Assembly: GCF_014852005.1 (NCBI RefSeq)
Contig: NZ_JACVAU010000006.1
Location: 1 to 64,000 of the forward strand
From: Pseudoxanthomonas sp. PXM03
Lineage (GTDB): Bacteria; Pseudomonadota; Gammaproteobacteria; Xanthomonadales; Xanthomonadaceae
Direction of reading: 5' to 3'
Length of the DNA: 64,000 nt
Below the pieces are notes generated by a model, which was not told the DNA's origin, searched no databases, and saw only the letters and a program-made list of their open reading frames with translations. The position numbers and the translations under genes are program-made. This document shows positions 6,024 to 14,637 of the stretch, in pieces. Within the stretch, counting starts at the first letter, position 1, and every line of letters begins with the position of its first letter.

Positions 6024-7967
6024 CTACTTGACCTTGCGTTCGGCCACCAGCGATTCCACCACCGACGGGTCGGCCAGCGTCGAGGTGTCGCCCAGCTGCT
6101 CCGGCGCGTTCTCGGCGATCTTGCGCAGGATGCGGCGCATGATCTTGCCCGAACGCGTCTTCGGCAGGCCCGGCGCCCACTGCAGATGGTCGGGCGTGGC
6201 GATGGGGCCGATCTCCTTGCGCACCCAGGCCACCAGCTCCTTCAGCAGCTCGTCGCTCTGCGCTTCGCCGGCTTTGAGGGTGACGTAGGCGTAGATGCCC
6301 TGGCCCTTGATGTCGTGCGGGAAACCGACCACCGCCGCTTCGGCCACCTTCGGATGCGCAACCAGCGCGCTTTCCACTTCGGCGGTGCCGATGCGGTGGC
6401 CGGACACGTTGATGACATCATCGACGCGGCCGGTGATCCAGTAGTAGCCATCGGCATCGCGGCGGCAGCCGTCGCCGGTGAAGTACGTGCCCGGGTAGGT
6501 ACGGAAGTAGGTATCGATGAAGCGCTGGTGGTCGCCGTACACCGTACGCATCTGGCCCGGCCACGAATCCAGCAACACCAGGTTGCCTTCGGTGGCGCCT
6601 TCCAGCTGCTCGCCATTCGCATCGACCAGCGCCGGCCGCACACCGAAGAAAGGCAGCGTGGCCGAGCCGGGCTTGAGGTCGATCGCGCCGGCCAGCGGCG
6701 TGATCAGGATGCCGCCGGTTTCGGTCTGCCACCACGTGTCGACGATGGGGCACCGCGAATCGCCGACGGTCTCGTAGTACCAGCGCCAGGCTTCGGGATT
6801 GATCGGCTCGCCCACGCTGCCCAGCAGGCGCAGCGACGCACGCGAGGTCTTCTTCACCGGCGCCTCGCCTTCGCGCATCAGTGCGCGGATGGCGGTGGGG
6901 GCGGTGTAGAAGATGGTGACCTTGTGCTTGTCGATCACCTCCCAGAAGCGCGACACGTTCGGGTAGTTCGGCACGCCTTCGAACATCACCGCCGTGGCGC
7001 CGTTGGCCAGCGGCCCATAGACGATGTAGCTGTGGCCGGTGACCCAGCCCACGTCGGCGGTGCACCAGTAGATGTCGTCCTCGCGCAGGTCGAACACGGC
7101 TTCGTGCGTGTACGCCGCGTACAGCAGGTAGCCGCCGGTGGTGTGCAGCACGCCCTTCGGCTTGCCGGTGGAACCGGAGGTGTAGAGGATGAAGAGCGGG
7201 TCTTCGGCGTTCATGCGCTCGGGCTCGCACTCGGCCGGCTGCGCGTCGACGACGGCATCGAACCAGCGATCTCGCGGCATCTGCATGTCGACGGCGCCAC
7301 CGGTGTGGCGCACGACGAGGACGGTCTCGACGGAGTTGGTGCCCGGCAGCTTCAGCGCGGCATCCACGTTCGCCTTCAGCGGCACCTTCTTGCCCCCACG
7401 CAGGCCTTCGTCGGCAGTGATGATCAGCTTGCTGCCGCAGTCGGCCACGCGGTCGGCGATGGAATTGGGCGCGAACCCGCCGAACACCACCGAGTGGATC
7501 GCGCCGATGCGCGCGCAGGCCAGCATGGCGACGGCCGCATCCGGGATCATCGGCAGGTAGATGGTGATGCGGTCGCCCTTCTGCACGCCCAGCGCGCGCA
7601 GCGCGTTGGCCAGCTTGCAGGTGCGCTCGTACAGTTCGCGATAGGTGACGCCATACGACGGCGTGTCCGGACCGTCCGGCTCGAACAGCAGCGCGACCTT
7701 GTCGCCGCGCTCGGCCAGCTGGCGGTCGAGGCAGTTGACGCTGGCATTGAGTTCGCCGTCGGCGAACCAGCGGATGCGGAAGTCGTCCAGGGCGTAGCTG
7801 ACATCCTTGATCCGGGTCGGCTTGGTGAACCAGTCGAGGCGTTCGGCCGCCTTGCCCCAGAAGGCCTCGGGATCGTCGATGGATGCCTGGTAGTCGCGCT
7901 GGTACTGCTCGCGCGTGATGCGCGCGCTGGCGGCGAATTCCGGCTTGACCGGATAGAGATCAGTCAT
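6024..7967 (-). CDS. acs: acetyl-CoA synthetase (AMP-forming)
   Basis: 647 residues, the normal Acs length. It activates acetate to acetyl-AMP and then acetyl-CoA in the cytoplasm. The AMP-binding P-loop [11 protein letters not shown] lies near residue 265, the acetyl-pocket region includes WWQTETGG, and the core hinge and A8 motifs appear as [32 protein letters not shown]. The C-terminal [11 protein letters not shown] carries the lysine (near residue 607) whose acetylation switches the enzyme off in other bacteria. The start at 7967 has GGGAGGA seven bases ahead. It is transcribed away from the DcaP-like porin and MHS transporter, with a response regulator after it, forming a compact acetate/small-acid uptake and activation locus. 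Confidence 0.97.
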   Translation of the reverse strand: MTDLYPVKPEFAASARITREQYQRDYQASIDDPEAFWGKAAERLDWFTKPTRIKDVSYALDDFRIRWFADGELNASVNCLDRQLAERGDKVALLFEPDGPDTPSYGVTYRELYERTCKLANALRALGVQKGDRITIYLPMIPDAAVAMLACARIGAIHSVVFGGFAPNSIADRVADCGSKLIITADEGLRGGKKVPLKANVDAALKLPGTNSVETVLVVRHTGGAVDMQMPRDRWFDAVVDAQPAECEPERMNAEDPLFILYTSGSTGKPKGVLHTTGGYLLYAAYTHEAVFDLREDDIYWCTADVGWVTGHSYIVYGPLANGATAVMFEGVPNYPNVSRFWEVIDKHKVTIFYTAPTAIRALMREGEAPVKKTSRASLRLLGSVGEPINPEAWRWYYETVGDSRCPIVDTWWQTETGGILITPLAGAIDLKPGSATLPFFGVRPALVDANGEQLEGATEGNLVLLDSWPGQMRTVYGDHQRFIDTYFRTYPGTYFTGDGCRRDADGYYWITGRVDDVINVSGHRIGTAEVESALVAHPKVAEAAVVGFPHDIKGQGIYAYVTLKAGEAQSDELLKELVAWVRKEIGPIATPDHLQWAPGLPKTRSGKIMRRILRKIAENAPEQLGDTSTLADPSVVESLVAERKVK

Positions 7968-8288
7968 GAGGTCCTCCCGGGACATTCCTGTGAAGCGTCG
8001 ATTCTGAAGCATGGACGAAGACCGGGCGAGGCGACGGAGGTACGTCGTGCGGTGCATCCGGCACGTCGAGTTTGACGCATACGGTCGTGCGGCATCGCAG
8101 CATCCGGCTTAGACAATGGTCGTAAAGCGGCCATGCGCTCCCTGCGACCGATCGCCGCACCCCTTCTGTGGCAAGGGTTTGCCTGCCCGACGATGCGATT
8201 ACGACTAATGGCGAATAGGCGCTGCCGGCGCGCAGGCGCAAGTCTCCGTCAGCCGCGCAACGCGGCCATCAACCTTTCGGGAGGGGTT
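7968..8288. promoter_or_regulatory. divergent control region between acs and the porin gene
   Basis: This 321-bp interval contains no convincing gene. It must carry the promoters of both acs (leftward) and the porin-transporter unit (rightward), making it the likely target of the nearby response regulator. A sigma-54-like box at 8169-8182 has the wrong spacing. No clear operator palindrome was found by eye. Confidence 0.5.
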
Positions 8289-9674
8289 ATGACCCAACGT
8301 TCCGCACTCATGGCGCGACGGCCACTGGCCGCTGCGCTTTTCGTCGCCCTCATTGCGCCGGGGATGGCGTTCGCACAGACCGCCAAGGAAAAAGCGCTGG
8401 AGGCCCGCGTGGCCGACCTCGAGCGGCAGGTCCAGCTGTTGCTGTCCGCACAGCAGCAGCAACAGACCCAGATCACCACCACGCAGGAGCAGGTGACCCA
8501 GGTGCAGGCCAAGCAGGCCACGGCACCGGCCGCCTTGCCCGCCGGCAAGCAGCCGATCCAGAACACGACCATCCTGACCGCGTCCAATCCGGGGAGCACG
8601 TTCTCCTACGGCGGTTTCATCAAGATGGACGCGATGGTCACCGACACCAGCGACGGCCGCATCGCCGATGGCTCGTCGGGCCGCCTGTTCTACGTGCCCA
8701 GCACCATCCCGGTCGGTGGCCCGACCGCCGACGGCGGCGATGCTTATGCCGACTACCACGCGCAGTTCTCGCGCTTCTGGCTGAGCGCGGACCATGTGAC
8801 CGAGGGCGGCGACAAGCTCAAGGGCTTCGTCGAGATGGACTTCTTCGGCGGCGGCAGCAACGCGCTGGCCGGCAACGAGACCGCGACCAACACCTACGCC
8901 GTGAGCCTTCGCCATGCGTATGTCAGCTGGAACAACTGGCTGGCCGGCCAGACCTGGTCCAACTTCATGGACGCGGCGGCGCTGCCGGATGCGGTGGACT
9001 TCGTGGGCCCGACCGACGGCACGATCTTCGTGCGCCAGGCCCAGCTGCGCTACACCAAGGGTCCGTGGTCATTCTCGATCGAGAACCCGCAGACCACCGT
9101 CACCCCGTACCTCACGGGCGCCCGCTTCAACAGCGGGGACAACGCCGCGCCGGACGTCACCGCGCGCTGGCTGACCAAGGGCGACTGGGGCCACTTCACC
9201 GTCGCCGGCATGGTGCGTCAGTTCAAGCTGCTGGAGGAAACCGATACTGGCGCCTCCGTCAGCGTCTCGGGCAAGTTCAACCTCGGCAAGAACGACGACA
9301 TCCGCTATGCGGTGAATGCCGGCCAAGGCATCGGCCGCTACCTGGCGTTCGGCGTGGGCAGCGACGTGGTCACCGAGGCCGATGGCGACATCAGCGCGCT
9401 GGATGGCTACGGCGGCTTCGTGGCATGGCGCCACGTGTTCAGCCCGAAGATCCGCACCAACCTGATGTACTCCGCCTCGCACTTCGACAACGACGCCGCG
9501 CTCACCGGGTTCGGCGTCACCGAGCGTACGCAATCCATGCACGCCAACCTGATCTACTCGCCGTTCCCGAAACTGGATATCGGCGCGGAGCTCATCTACG
9601 GGCAGCGTTCGCTTGAGGACGACCGCGAGGGCGACCTGAAGCGTCTGCACACGACCGTCAAATACACTTTCTGA
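8289..9674 (+). CDS. DcaP-like trimeric outer-membrane porin
   Basis: 461 residues from ATG 8289, which has a GGGAGGGG ribosome-binding site. A signal peptide (about 1-30, ending GMAFAQ) is followed by a coiled-coil segment LEARVADLERQVQLLLSAQ and a Gln-rich linker, then a beta-barrel that starts YGGFIKMDAM and ends with a terminal Phe (TVKYTF), as expected for outer-membrane proteins. The N-terminal coiled coil plus SYGGFIK entry is characteristic of DcaP-type porins for dicarboxylates and other small acids. It is followed by an MHS transporter 11 bp downstream, so the two form an uptake operon. Confidence 0.9.
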   Translation: MTQRSALMARRPLAAALFVALIAPGMAFAQTAKEKALEARVADLERQVQLLLSAQQQQQTQITTTQEQVTQVQAKQATAPAALPAGKQPIQNTTILTASNPGSTFSYGGFIKMDAMVTDTSDGRIADGSSGRLFYVPSTIPVGGPTADGGDAYADYHAQFSRFWLSADHVTEGGDKLKGFVEMDFFGGGSNALAGNETATNTYAVSLRHAYVSWNNWLAGQTWSNFMDAAALPDAVDFVGPTDGTIFVRQAQLRYTKGPWSFSIENPQTTVTPYLTGARFNSGDNAAPDVTARWLTKGDWGHFTVAGMVRQFKLLEETDTGASVSVSGKFNLGKNDDIRYAVNAGQGIGRYLAFGVGSDVVTEADGDISALDGYGGFVAWRHVFSPKIRTNLMYSASHFDNDAALTGFGVTERTQSMHANLIYSPFPKLDIGAELIYGQRSLEDDREGDLKRLHTTVKYTF

Positions 9675-9685
9675 GGGGAAACCAC

Positions 9686-11347
9686 ATGAGTTCCACGACA
9701 GTGCAGCATTCGTCGTCGGGCGAGCTGACGAAGGGCCACAAGAAGGTCATCTTCGCCTCCAGCCTCGGCACCGTGTTCGAGTGGTACGACTTCTATCTCT
9801 ACGGCTCGCTGGCGGTCATCATCGCCAAGCAGTTCTTCAGTGGCGTCAACGAAACCACCGGCATGATCTTCGCGCTGCTGGCGTTCGCGGCAGGCTTCTT
9901 CGTGCGTCCGTTCGGCGCTGCCTTCTTCGGCAGCCTCGGCGACCGCATCGGCCGCAAGTACACCTTCCTGGTCACCATCCTGATCATGGGCATCTCGACC
10001 TTCCTGGTCGGCGTGCTGCCCAACTACGCGACGATCGGTTTCGCCGCGCCGGTGATCCTGATCATCCTGCGCCTGGCGCAGGGCCTGGCGATGGGTGGCG
10101 AGTACGGTGGCGCAGCCACCTACGTGGCCGAGCATGCACCGCCGGGCAAGCGTGGCCTGTACACCGCGTTCATCCAGACCACCGCCACGCTGGGCCTGTT
10201 CCTGTCGCTGGCCGTGATCCTGGCCTGCCGCCTGACCTTGGGCACCGAGGCATTCGAGGACTGGGGCTGGCGCATTCCGTTCCTGGGCTCGATCGTGCTG
10301 CTGGGCGTGTCCGTGTGGATCCGCCTGCAGCTGGCCGAGTCGCCCCTGTTCCAGCAGATGAAGGCCGAAGGCAAGGGCTCGAAGAAGCCGTTCCGCGACA
10401 GCCTGCAGGGCGGCAACCTGAAGCTGATGCTGCTGGTGCTGTTCGGCGCCACCGCCGGCCAGGCCGTGGTGTGGTACGGCGGCCAGTTCTACGCGCTGTT
10501 CTTCCTGCAGAGCATGATCAAGGTGGACCCGACGGTGTCGTACCTGCTGATCGCCGGTGCACTGCTGCTCGCCACGCCGTTCTTCCTGTTCTTCGGCTGG
10601 CTGTCTGACAGGATCGGTCGCAAGAAGATCATCATGGCGGGCTGCCTGCTGGCCGCGCTGACCTACTTCCCGATCTTCAAGGGCATCACCCACTACGCCA
10701 ACCCGGCCATCGAGGAAGCCCGCACGTCGTCGCCGGCCGTTGTCGTCGCCGATCCGGCCACCTGCAGCTTCCAGTTCGATCCGGTCGGCATCCGCAAGTT
10801 CACCAGCTCGTGCGACGTGGCCACGGCTGCGCTGACCAAGGCCGGCGTGCCGCATGAAATCCAGCCGGGTCCGGCGGGCGAAGTGGCCAAGGTCCAGGTC
10901 GGTGGCGCCGCTGTGGCGTCGTTCGAGGCGGCGGGCCTGTCGAAGGATGACCTGAAGGCGAAGTCGGGCGAGTTCGGCGCCGCGCTGAAGGGTGCGCTGA
11001 CCAGCGCCGGCTATCCGGAGAAGGCGGACACCGCGCGCATCAACATCCCGATGACGCTGTTCCTGCTGTGGGTGCTGGTGATCTACGTGACCATGGTCTA
11101 CGGCCCGATCGCGGCGTACCTGGTGGAGCTGTTCCCCACGCGCATCCGCTACACCTCCATGTCGCTGCCGTACCACATCGGCAATGGCTGGTTCGGTGGC
11201 TTCCTGCCGGCGATCTCGTTCGCCCTGGTGGCGGGTACGGGCAACCTGTACTACGGCCTGTGGTATCCGATCGGCATCGCGGTGATGACGCTGATCATCG
11301 GCACGCTGTTCCTGCGTGAGACCAACCACGTCGACATCACGAAGTAA
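9686..11347 (+). CDS. MHS-family MFS transporter (metabolite:H+ symporter)
   Basis: 553 residues with 12 predicted helices. The MHS signatures are present: FEWYDFYLYG in helix 1, GDRIGRKYT in the loop 2-3, RLAQGLAMGGEYGGAATY in helix 4 and SDRIGRKK in loop 8-9. Members import carboxylates, amino acids or betaine with protons. Between helices 9 and 10 an extra domain of about 110 residues (roughly 338-451) with two cysteines interrupts the usual short loop, making the protein over 100 residues longer than the typical 430-440. The ribosome-binding site GAGGGG precedes the start. The pairing with the porin and acs suggests uptake of acetate or a related short acid (inference). Confidence 0.9.
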   Translation: MSSTTVQHSSSGELTKGHKKVIFASSLGTVFEWYDFYLYGSLAVIIAKQFFSGVNETTGMIFALLAFAAGFFVRPFGAAFFGSLGDRIGRKYTFLVTILIMGISTFLVGVLPNYATIGFAAPVILIILRLAQGLAMGGEYGGAATYVAEHAPPGKRGLYTAFIQTTATLGLFLSLAVILACRLTLGTEAFEDWGWRIPFLGSIVLLGVSVWIRLQLAESPLFQQMKAEGKGSKKPFRDSLQGGNLKLMLLVLFGATAGQAVVWYGGQFYALFFLQSMIKVDPTVSYLLIAGALLLATPFFLFFGWLSDRIGRKKIIMAGCLLAALTYFPIFKGITHYANPAIEEARTSSPAVVVADPATCSFQFDPVGIRKFTSSCDVATAALTKAGVPHEIQPGPAGEVAKVQVGGAAVASFEAAGLSKDDLKAKSGEFGAALKGALTSAGYPEKADTARINIPMTLFLLWVLVIYVTMVYGPIAAYLVELFPTRIRYTSMSLPYHIGNGWFGGFLPAISFALVAGTGNLYYGLWYPIGIAVMTLIIGTLFLRETNHVDITK

Positions 11348-11388
11348 ACGCTCCTCCCCCGCCGGCCCCTCCAGGGCCGGCAACCCGG

Positions 11389-11419
11389 ACGCCGGCCTTC
11401 GTGGCCGGCGTTTTCTTTT
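11389..11419 (+). terminator. rho-independent terminator after the porin-transporter operon
   Basis: A 9-bp perfect GC stem (ACGCCGGCC with GGCCGGCGT) has loop TTCGT and is followed directly by a T-rich tract TTTTCTTTT. Confidence 0.9.
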
Positions 11420-11469
11420 GGGTGCTTTCGCGGATGTAAGCTGACCCTCCCGCCATGAGGGCATGCGCC

Positions 11470-11850
11470 ATGCCACTGATCACCCTGACCATCCGCAAGC
11501 CCAAGGACGACGCATTCAAGTCATCCGTGCTGGACGCCGTGCATGCCGCGCTGGTGGCCTCGGGCGTGCCCACTACTGATCGTTTCCACCGCGTGCTGGA
11601 ACTGTCGGCGGAGGATTTCCGCTACGACCCGGCCTATCCGGATGTCGCCGGAGCACGCGACGAGGACTTCGTGCTGATCGAGATCCTGTGGTCGGCGGGA
11701 CGCAGCGTGAAAGTGAAGAAAGCGCTGCTCGCGGATCTGATGCAGCGCCTGACCGCCGCCGGCAGGAATCCGGAAAACGTGATGGTCTGCTTCAAGGAAA
11801 CCACGTGGGAGAACTGGGCGTTCGCAGGCGGACGCTTGATCCATACGTGA
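11470..11850 (+). CDS. tautomerase-superfamily protein
   Basis: 126 residues. The start at 11470 exposes Pro2 (MPLITLTIRKP), the catalytic N-terminal proline of the 4-oxalocrotonate tautomerase superfamily. The length and the CFKETTWENWAFAGGR end match the Tautomerase_2 type, which forms trimers of double beta-alpha-beta subunits. The physiological substrate is unknown. It is a single gene following the terminator. Confidence 0.85.
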   Translation: MPLITLTIRKPKDDAFKSSVLDAVHAALVASGVPTTDRFHRVLELSAEDFRYDPAYPDVAGARDEDFVLIEILWSAGRSVKVKKALLADLMQRLTAAGRNPENVMVCFKETTWENWAFAGGRLIHT

Positions 11851-11856
11851 GGCGGA

Positions 11857-12189
11857 TCAACGCGGCGGCGCAGCGAGTTCCTTCTCGCTCAGGAAGCCGT
11901 TGCCGTCCGCATCCTGCCGCCTGAAGCGGTCGGCAAGCTGCGCCAGGTGCGCCGCGCGGGTGATCGGCTTGCCGCGCCCGCCCGGCAGTTCCTCCACGGA
12001 CAGCACACCGTCGCGGTTGCGGTCCATGCCGTCGAAGGCGTAGCTCATCCAGGCCTGGTATTCGGCCAGGCCTACGCGACCGTCGCGGTCGGTGTCCATG
12101 CGTGCGAGGTAATCGCCGGTGGCGGTGACCTGGGCCAGCACGGGCACGGGCACGACGATGAGCAGGAGAGCGGAAAGGAACAGGCGCAT
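11857..12189 (-). CDS. secreted EF-hand calcium-binding protein
   Basis: 110 residues with a signal peptide (about 1-20, ending VPVLAQ). Three EF-hand loops with the DxDxDG pattern lie at about 32-43 (DTDRDGRVGLAE), 56-67 (DRNRDGVLSVEE) and 93-104 (DADGNGFLSEKE). Small periplasmic EF-hand proteins of this kind are common in xanthomonads; they bind calcium, but a precise role is unknown. The start is fixed by a TACAAT box six bases upstream, which implies a leaderless mRNA. Confidence 0.88.
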   Translation of the reverse strand: MRLFLSALLLIVVPVPVLAQVTATGDYLARMDTDRDGRVGLAEYQAWMSYAFDGMDRNRDGVLSVEELPGGRGKPITRAAHLAQLADRFRRQDADGNGFLSEKELAAPPR

Positions 12190-12195
12190 GGCGGC

Positions 12196-12201
12196 ATTGT
12201 A
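12196..12201 (-). promoter_or_regulatory. -10 box of a leaderless promoter (EF-hand gene)
   Basis: TACAAT on the minus strand stands six bases before the ATG at 12189, so transcription should begin at or next to the start codon. Confidence 0.6.
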
Positions 12202-12306
12202 GGGCGACCGGCCGTGTGGGCGCGCATGCGGTCGGCGCCGGTATCGCGCGGCCCTCGTCGGTCGCGGATATTGGGGTACGCTGCACCGGCATTCGACCCC
12301 CGCTCC

Positions 12307-13143
12307 ATGATGAACCTGCCAGCGTCCACCTCTGCGGCCACGTTCGCCGCGCCCCTGTTCGAGCTTGATCGCGCCACCGTGGTGCGCGGCGCCACGCGCG
12401 TTCTGCACGACCTGTCGCTGAGCATTCCGCTGGGCCAGCACACGGCCCTCCTCGGCCCGAACGGCTGTGGCAAATCGACGTTCATCAAGCTGATCAATCG
12501 CGAGTTGTATCCCCTCGCACGCGAGGGCGACGCGCCGGTGAAGGTGTTCGGCCTGCGACGCTGGAACGTGAACGAACTGCGCAACCGCCTCGGCCTGGTC
12601 ACCAGCGACCTGACCCGCGACCTGCAGCAGATGCCGTACCTGCGTGTGGAGGACGCCGTGGTGACGGGCTTCTTCTCCAGCTTCGCGGTCCCCCCGCACC
12701 GGCAGGTGGACCCCGGCATGCGCGCCCGTGCACGGCACGCACTGGAGCAGGTGCGCGCGATCCCGCTGGCCGACCGCCAGGTGGCGGAACTGTCGACGGG
12801 CGAGATGCGTCGCGTGCTGATCGCGCGGGCGCTGGTGCACGAGCCGGACGCGCTGCTGCTGGACGAACCCACCGCCGGCCTGGACCTGGTCGCACGGCAG
12901 CACTTCCTGGACCTGATGCGCAGCCTGGCACAGCGCGGCATTACTCTGGTGCTGGTGACGCACCACATCGAGGAGATCATTCCGGAGATAGACCGTGTGC
13001 TGCTGCTTCGCAACGGCACGGTCCATGCCGACGGCGACCGCGCCACGACGCTGACGGATGCGCAACTGAGCCAGACCTTCGGCGGACCGATCCAGGTGCG
13101 TCACGAAGGCGGCTTCTACACCGCGATGCCCGCCCATGCCTGA
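12307..13143 (+). CDS. ABC transporter ATP-binding protein
   Basis: 278 residues from ATG 12307. It contains the Walker [10 protein letters not shown] (about 50-58), the Q-loop region, the signature LSTGEMRRV (about 162-170), Walker B ALLLDEP (about 181) and the switch histidine in VTHHIEEI. The sequence is closest in style to the COG1119/YlmA and ModF-like group of stand-alone ATPases whose permease is often not adjacent. The last codons overlap the start of mutM by 8 bp, so the two are co-transcribed and translationally coupled. No permease or binding protein gene is nearby, so the transported substrate is unknown. Confidence 0.88.
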   Translation: MMNLPASTSAATFAAPLFELDRATVVRGATRVLHDLSLSIPLGQHTALLGPNGCGKSTFIKLINRELYPLAREGDAPVKVFGLRRWNVNELRNRLGLVTSDLTRDLQQMPYLRVEDAVVTGFFSSFAVPPHRQVDPGMRARARHALEQVRAIPLADRQVAELSTGEMRRVLIARALVHEPDALLLDEPTAGLDLVARQHFLDLMRSLAQRGITLVLVTHHIEEIIPEIDRVLLLRNGTVHADGDRATTLTDAQLSQTFGGPIQVRHEGGFYTAMPAHA

Positions 13144-13963
13144 GCTGCCCGAGGTCGAAACCACCCGCCGTGGCCTGGCGCCCCACGTGGAGGGCCGCCG
13201 CATCCAGGCGGTGACGTTGCGCAGGCCCGACCTGCGCTGGCCGATTCCCCCGGAAGTGGCGCGCGAACTGCCCGGCCAGCGCATCGATGCCGTCCGGCGC
13301 CGTGCGAAGTACCTGCTGATGGACACCGCCGCAGGCAGCGCCGTGCTGCACCTGGGCATGTCCGGCAGCCTGCGCGTGCTGCCGGCCACCACTCCGGTCG
13401 GCGCGCACGACCACGTGGACATCGCGCTGGACGGCGAACGTGGCAGGTCCGGCCGCGTGCTGCGCTTCACCGACCCCCGGCGCTTCGGCTGCCTGCTGTG
13501 GCAGCCCGTCGGCCAGGTGCATCCGCTGCTGCAGGGGCTGGGGCCGGAGCCGTTGTCGGACGCGTTCGACGGCGACTACCTGTTCGCGCTCAGTCGCGGC
13601 CGACGGGCGCCCGTCAAGACCTTCCTGATGGACCAGGCCGTGGTCGTGGGCGTGGGCAACATCTACGCGGCGGAAAGCCTGTTCCGCGCCGGCATCTCAC
13701 CGCTGCGCGCAGCCGGCAAGGTGTCGCGGGAGCGCTACGTGGCGCTGGCGGCGGCCGTGAAGGACATCCTCGCCTATGCCATCACCCGCGGCGGGACCAC
13801 GCTGCGGGATTTCCTCGATCCGGACGGTGCACCGGGGTATTTCGAGCAGGAACTGTCGGCATACGGTCGGGGCGGCGAAGCCTGCCCGCGCTGCGGCCGG
13901 GCGATGAAGCAGGCCACCATCGGCCAGCGGACCACGGTCTGGTGCGGGTACTGCCAGCGCTGA
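13136..13963 (+). CDS. mutM: formamidopyrimidine-DNA glycosylase (Fpg)
   Basis: 275 residues, standard length. The N-terminal [14 protein letters not shown] supplies Pro2, the nucleophile that forms the Schiff base at the abasic site, and Glu3. RRRAKYLLM carries the conserved lysine. [13 protein letters not shown] is the helix-two-turn-helix, and the C-terminal zinc finger has four cysteines (CPRC ... CGYC). The enzyme removes 8-oxoguanine and other oxidised purines and cuts the strand by beta/delta elimination. It overlaps the ABC ATPase gene upstream by 8 bp. Confidence 0.97.
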   Translation: MPELPEVETTRRGLAPHVEGRRIQAVTLRRPDLRWPIPPEVARELPGQRIDAVRRRAKYLLMDTAAGSAVLHLGMSGSLRVLPATTPVGAHDHVDIALDGERGRSGRVLRFTDPRRFGCLLWQPVGQVHPLLQGLGPEPLSDAFDGDYLFALSRGRRAPVKTFLMDQAVVVGVGNIYAAESLFRAGISPLRAAGKVSRERYVALAAAVKDILAYAITRGGTTLRDFLDPDGAPGYFEQELSAYGRGGEACPRCGRAMKQATIGQRTTVWCGYCQR

Positions 13964-13990
13964 CGACCCGGGCGGCCCCCCGCCACGATC

Positions 13991-14019
13991 ACGTCATGTG
14001 AGAGAAATGACGTTATATT
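13991..14019 (+). promoter_or_regulatory. promoter with a palindromic operator-like element before the ECF-sigma/kinase operon
   Basis: A perfect inverted repeat ACGTCAT (13991-13997) / ATGACGT (14007-14013) with a 9-base centre is followed directly by a TATATT -10 box at 14014-14019. The left arm occupies the -35 position. The geometry suits a dimeric repressor or activator site; the protein that binds it is unknown. Confidence 0.55.
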
Positions 14020-14046
14020 CGCGCCCTTGGCTCGTGGGGAAGACGG

Positions 14047-14613
14047 ATGGCCGACGCACCTGACATCACCTTGTGGCTGGACTCGGCCCGCAGCGGCGAT
14101 CGCGCCGCGCTGGACCGCGTGCTGGCCACGCTCTACCAGGAACTGCACACCATGGCGCGCCGCCAGCTGTCTGGCCAGCACGGCTACACGCTGGATGCGA
14201 CCGCGCTGGTGCACGAGTCCTACCTGAAGCTGCTCGGCTCCACCGGCACGGCCAAATTCGAGGACCGCGCGCACTTCTTCGCCTACGCCGCCTCGTCGAT
14301 GCGCAGCGTGGTGGTGGACTACGCCCGCAGCCGGCTGGCGCGCAAGCGCGGCGGCGACCTCAAGCGCGTGGCGGACATCCCCGAGGAAGTGGAAGGCAAC
14401 CTGCGCCTGGACGAAGACATGCTGGCGCTGAACGACGCGCTGGAGAAGCTGGCTTCCGCCGACGAGCGCCTGGCGCAGGTGGTGGAGATGCGCTATTTCG
14501 CCGGCCTGTCCGAGCTGGAGATCGCCGAACTGCTGCAGCGCTCCGAACGCAGCATCCGGCGCGACTGGCAGAAGGCGCGCATGTTCCTGCTGTCGGTCAT
14601 GCAGGACAGCTGA
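14047..14613 (+). CDS. ECF-type RNA polymerase sigma factor
   Basis: 188 residues with sigma region 2 (about 20-95; YTLDATALVHESYLKL and the HFFAYAASSMRSVVVDYAR segment) and region 4 helix-turn-helix (about 130-185; FAGLSELEIAELLQRSERSIRRDWQKAR). The LVHESYLKL and SMRRVLVDYAR-like motifs mark the ECF subgroup (TIGR02999 type) that is genetically paired with TPR serine/threonine kinases instead of membrane anti-sigma factors. The kinase gene follows 24 bp later in the same operon, so its activity is probably controlled by that kinase, through sigma phosphorylation (known for some relatives, inferred here). Confidence 0.93.
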   Translation: MADAPDITLWLDSARSGDRAALDRVLATLYQELHTMARRQLSGQHGYTLDATALVHESYLKLLGSTGTAKFEDRAHFFAYAASSMRSVVVDYARSRLARKRGGDLKRVADIPEEVEGNLRLDEDMLALNDALEKLASADERLAQVVEMRYFAGLSELEIAELLQRSERSIRRDWQKARMFLLSVMQDS

Positions 14614-14637
14614 GACCCGTACTGCGCGCCCCCTGCG

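Noticed and set aside
6186..8075. Long plus-strand open frame antisense to acs (and similar ones opposite 9686-11347 and 14638-17442)
   Set aside because: They are a by-product of high third-position GC in real genes on the other strand; they have no domains, no ribosome-binding sites and low-complexity composition.
8169..8182. A sigma-54-like box (TGGCAAGGGTTTGC) upstream of the porin gene
   Set aside because: The GG and GC elements are nine bases apart rather than ten, a spacing that normally destroys sigma-54 promoters.
11947..12306. N-terminal extension of the ABC ATPase by 120 residues
   Set aside because: The extension runs antisense through the EF-hand gene and its promoter, and the family N-terminus begins at 12307.
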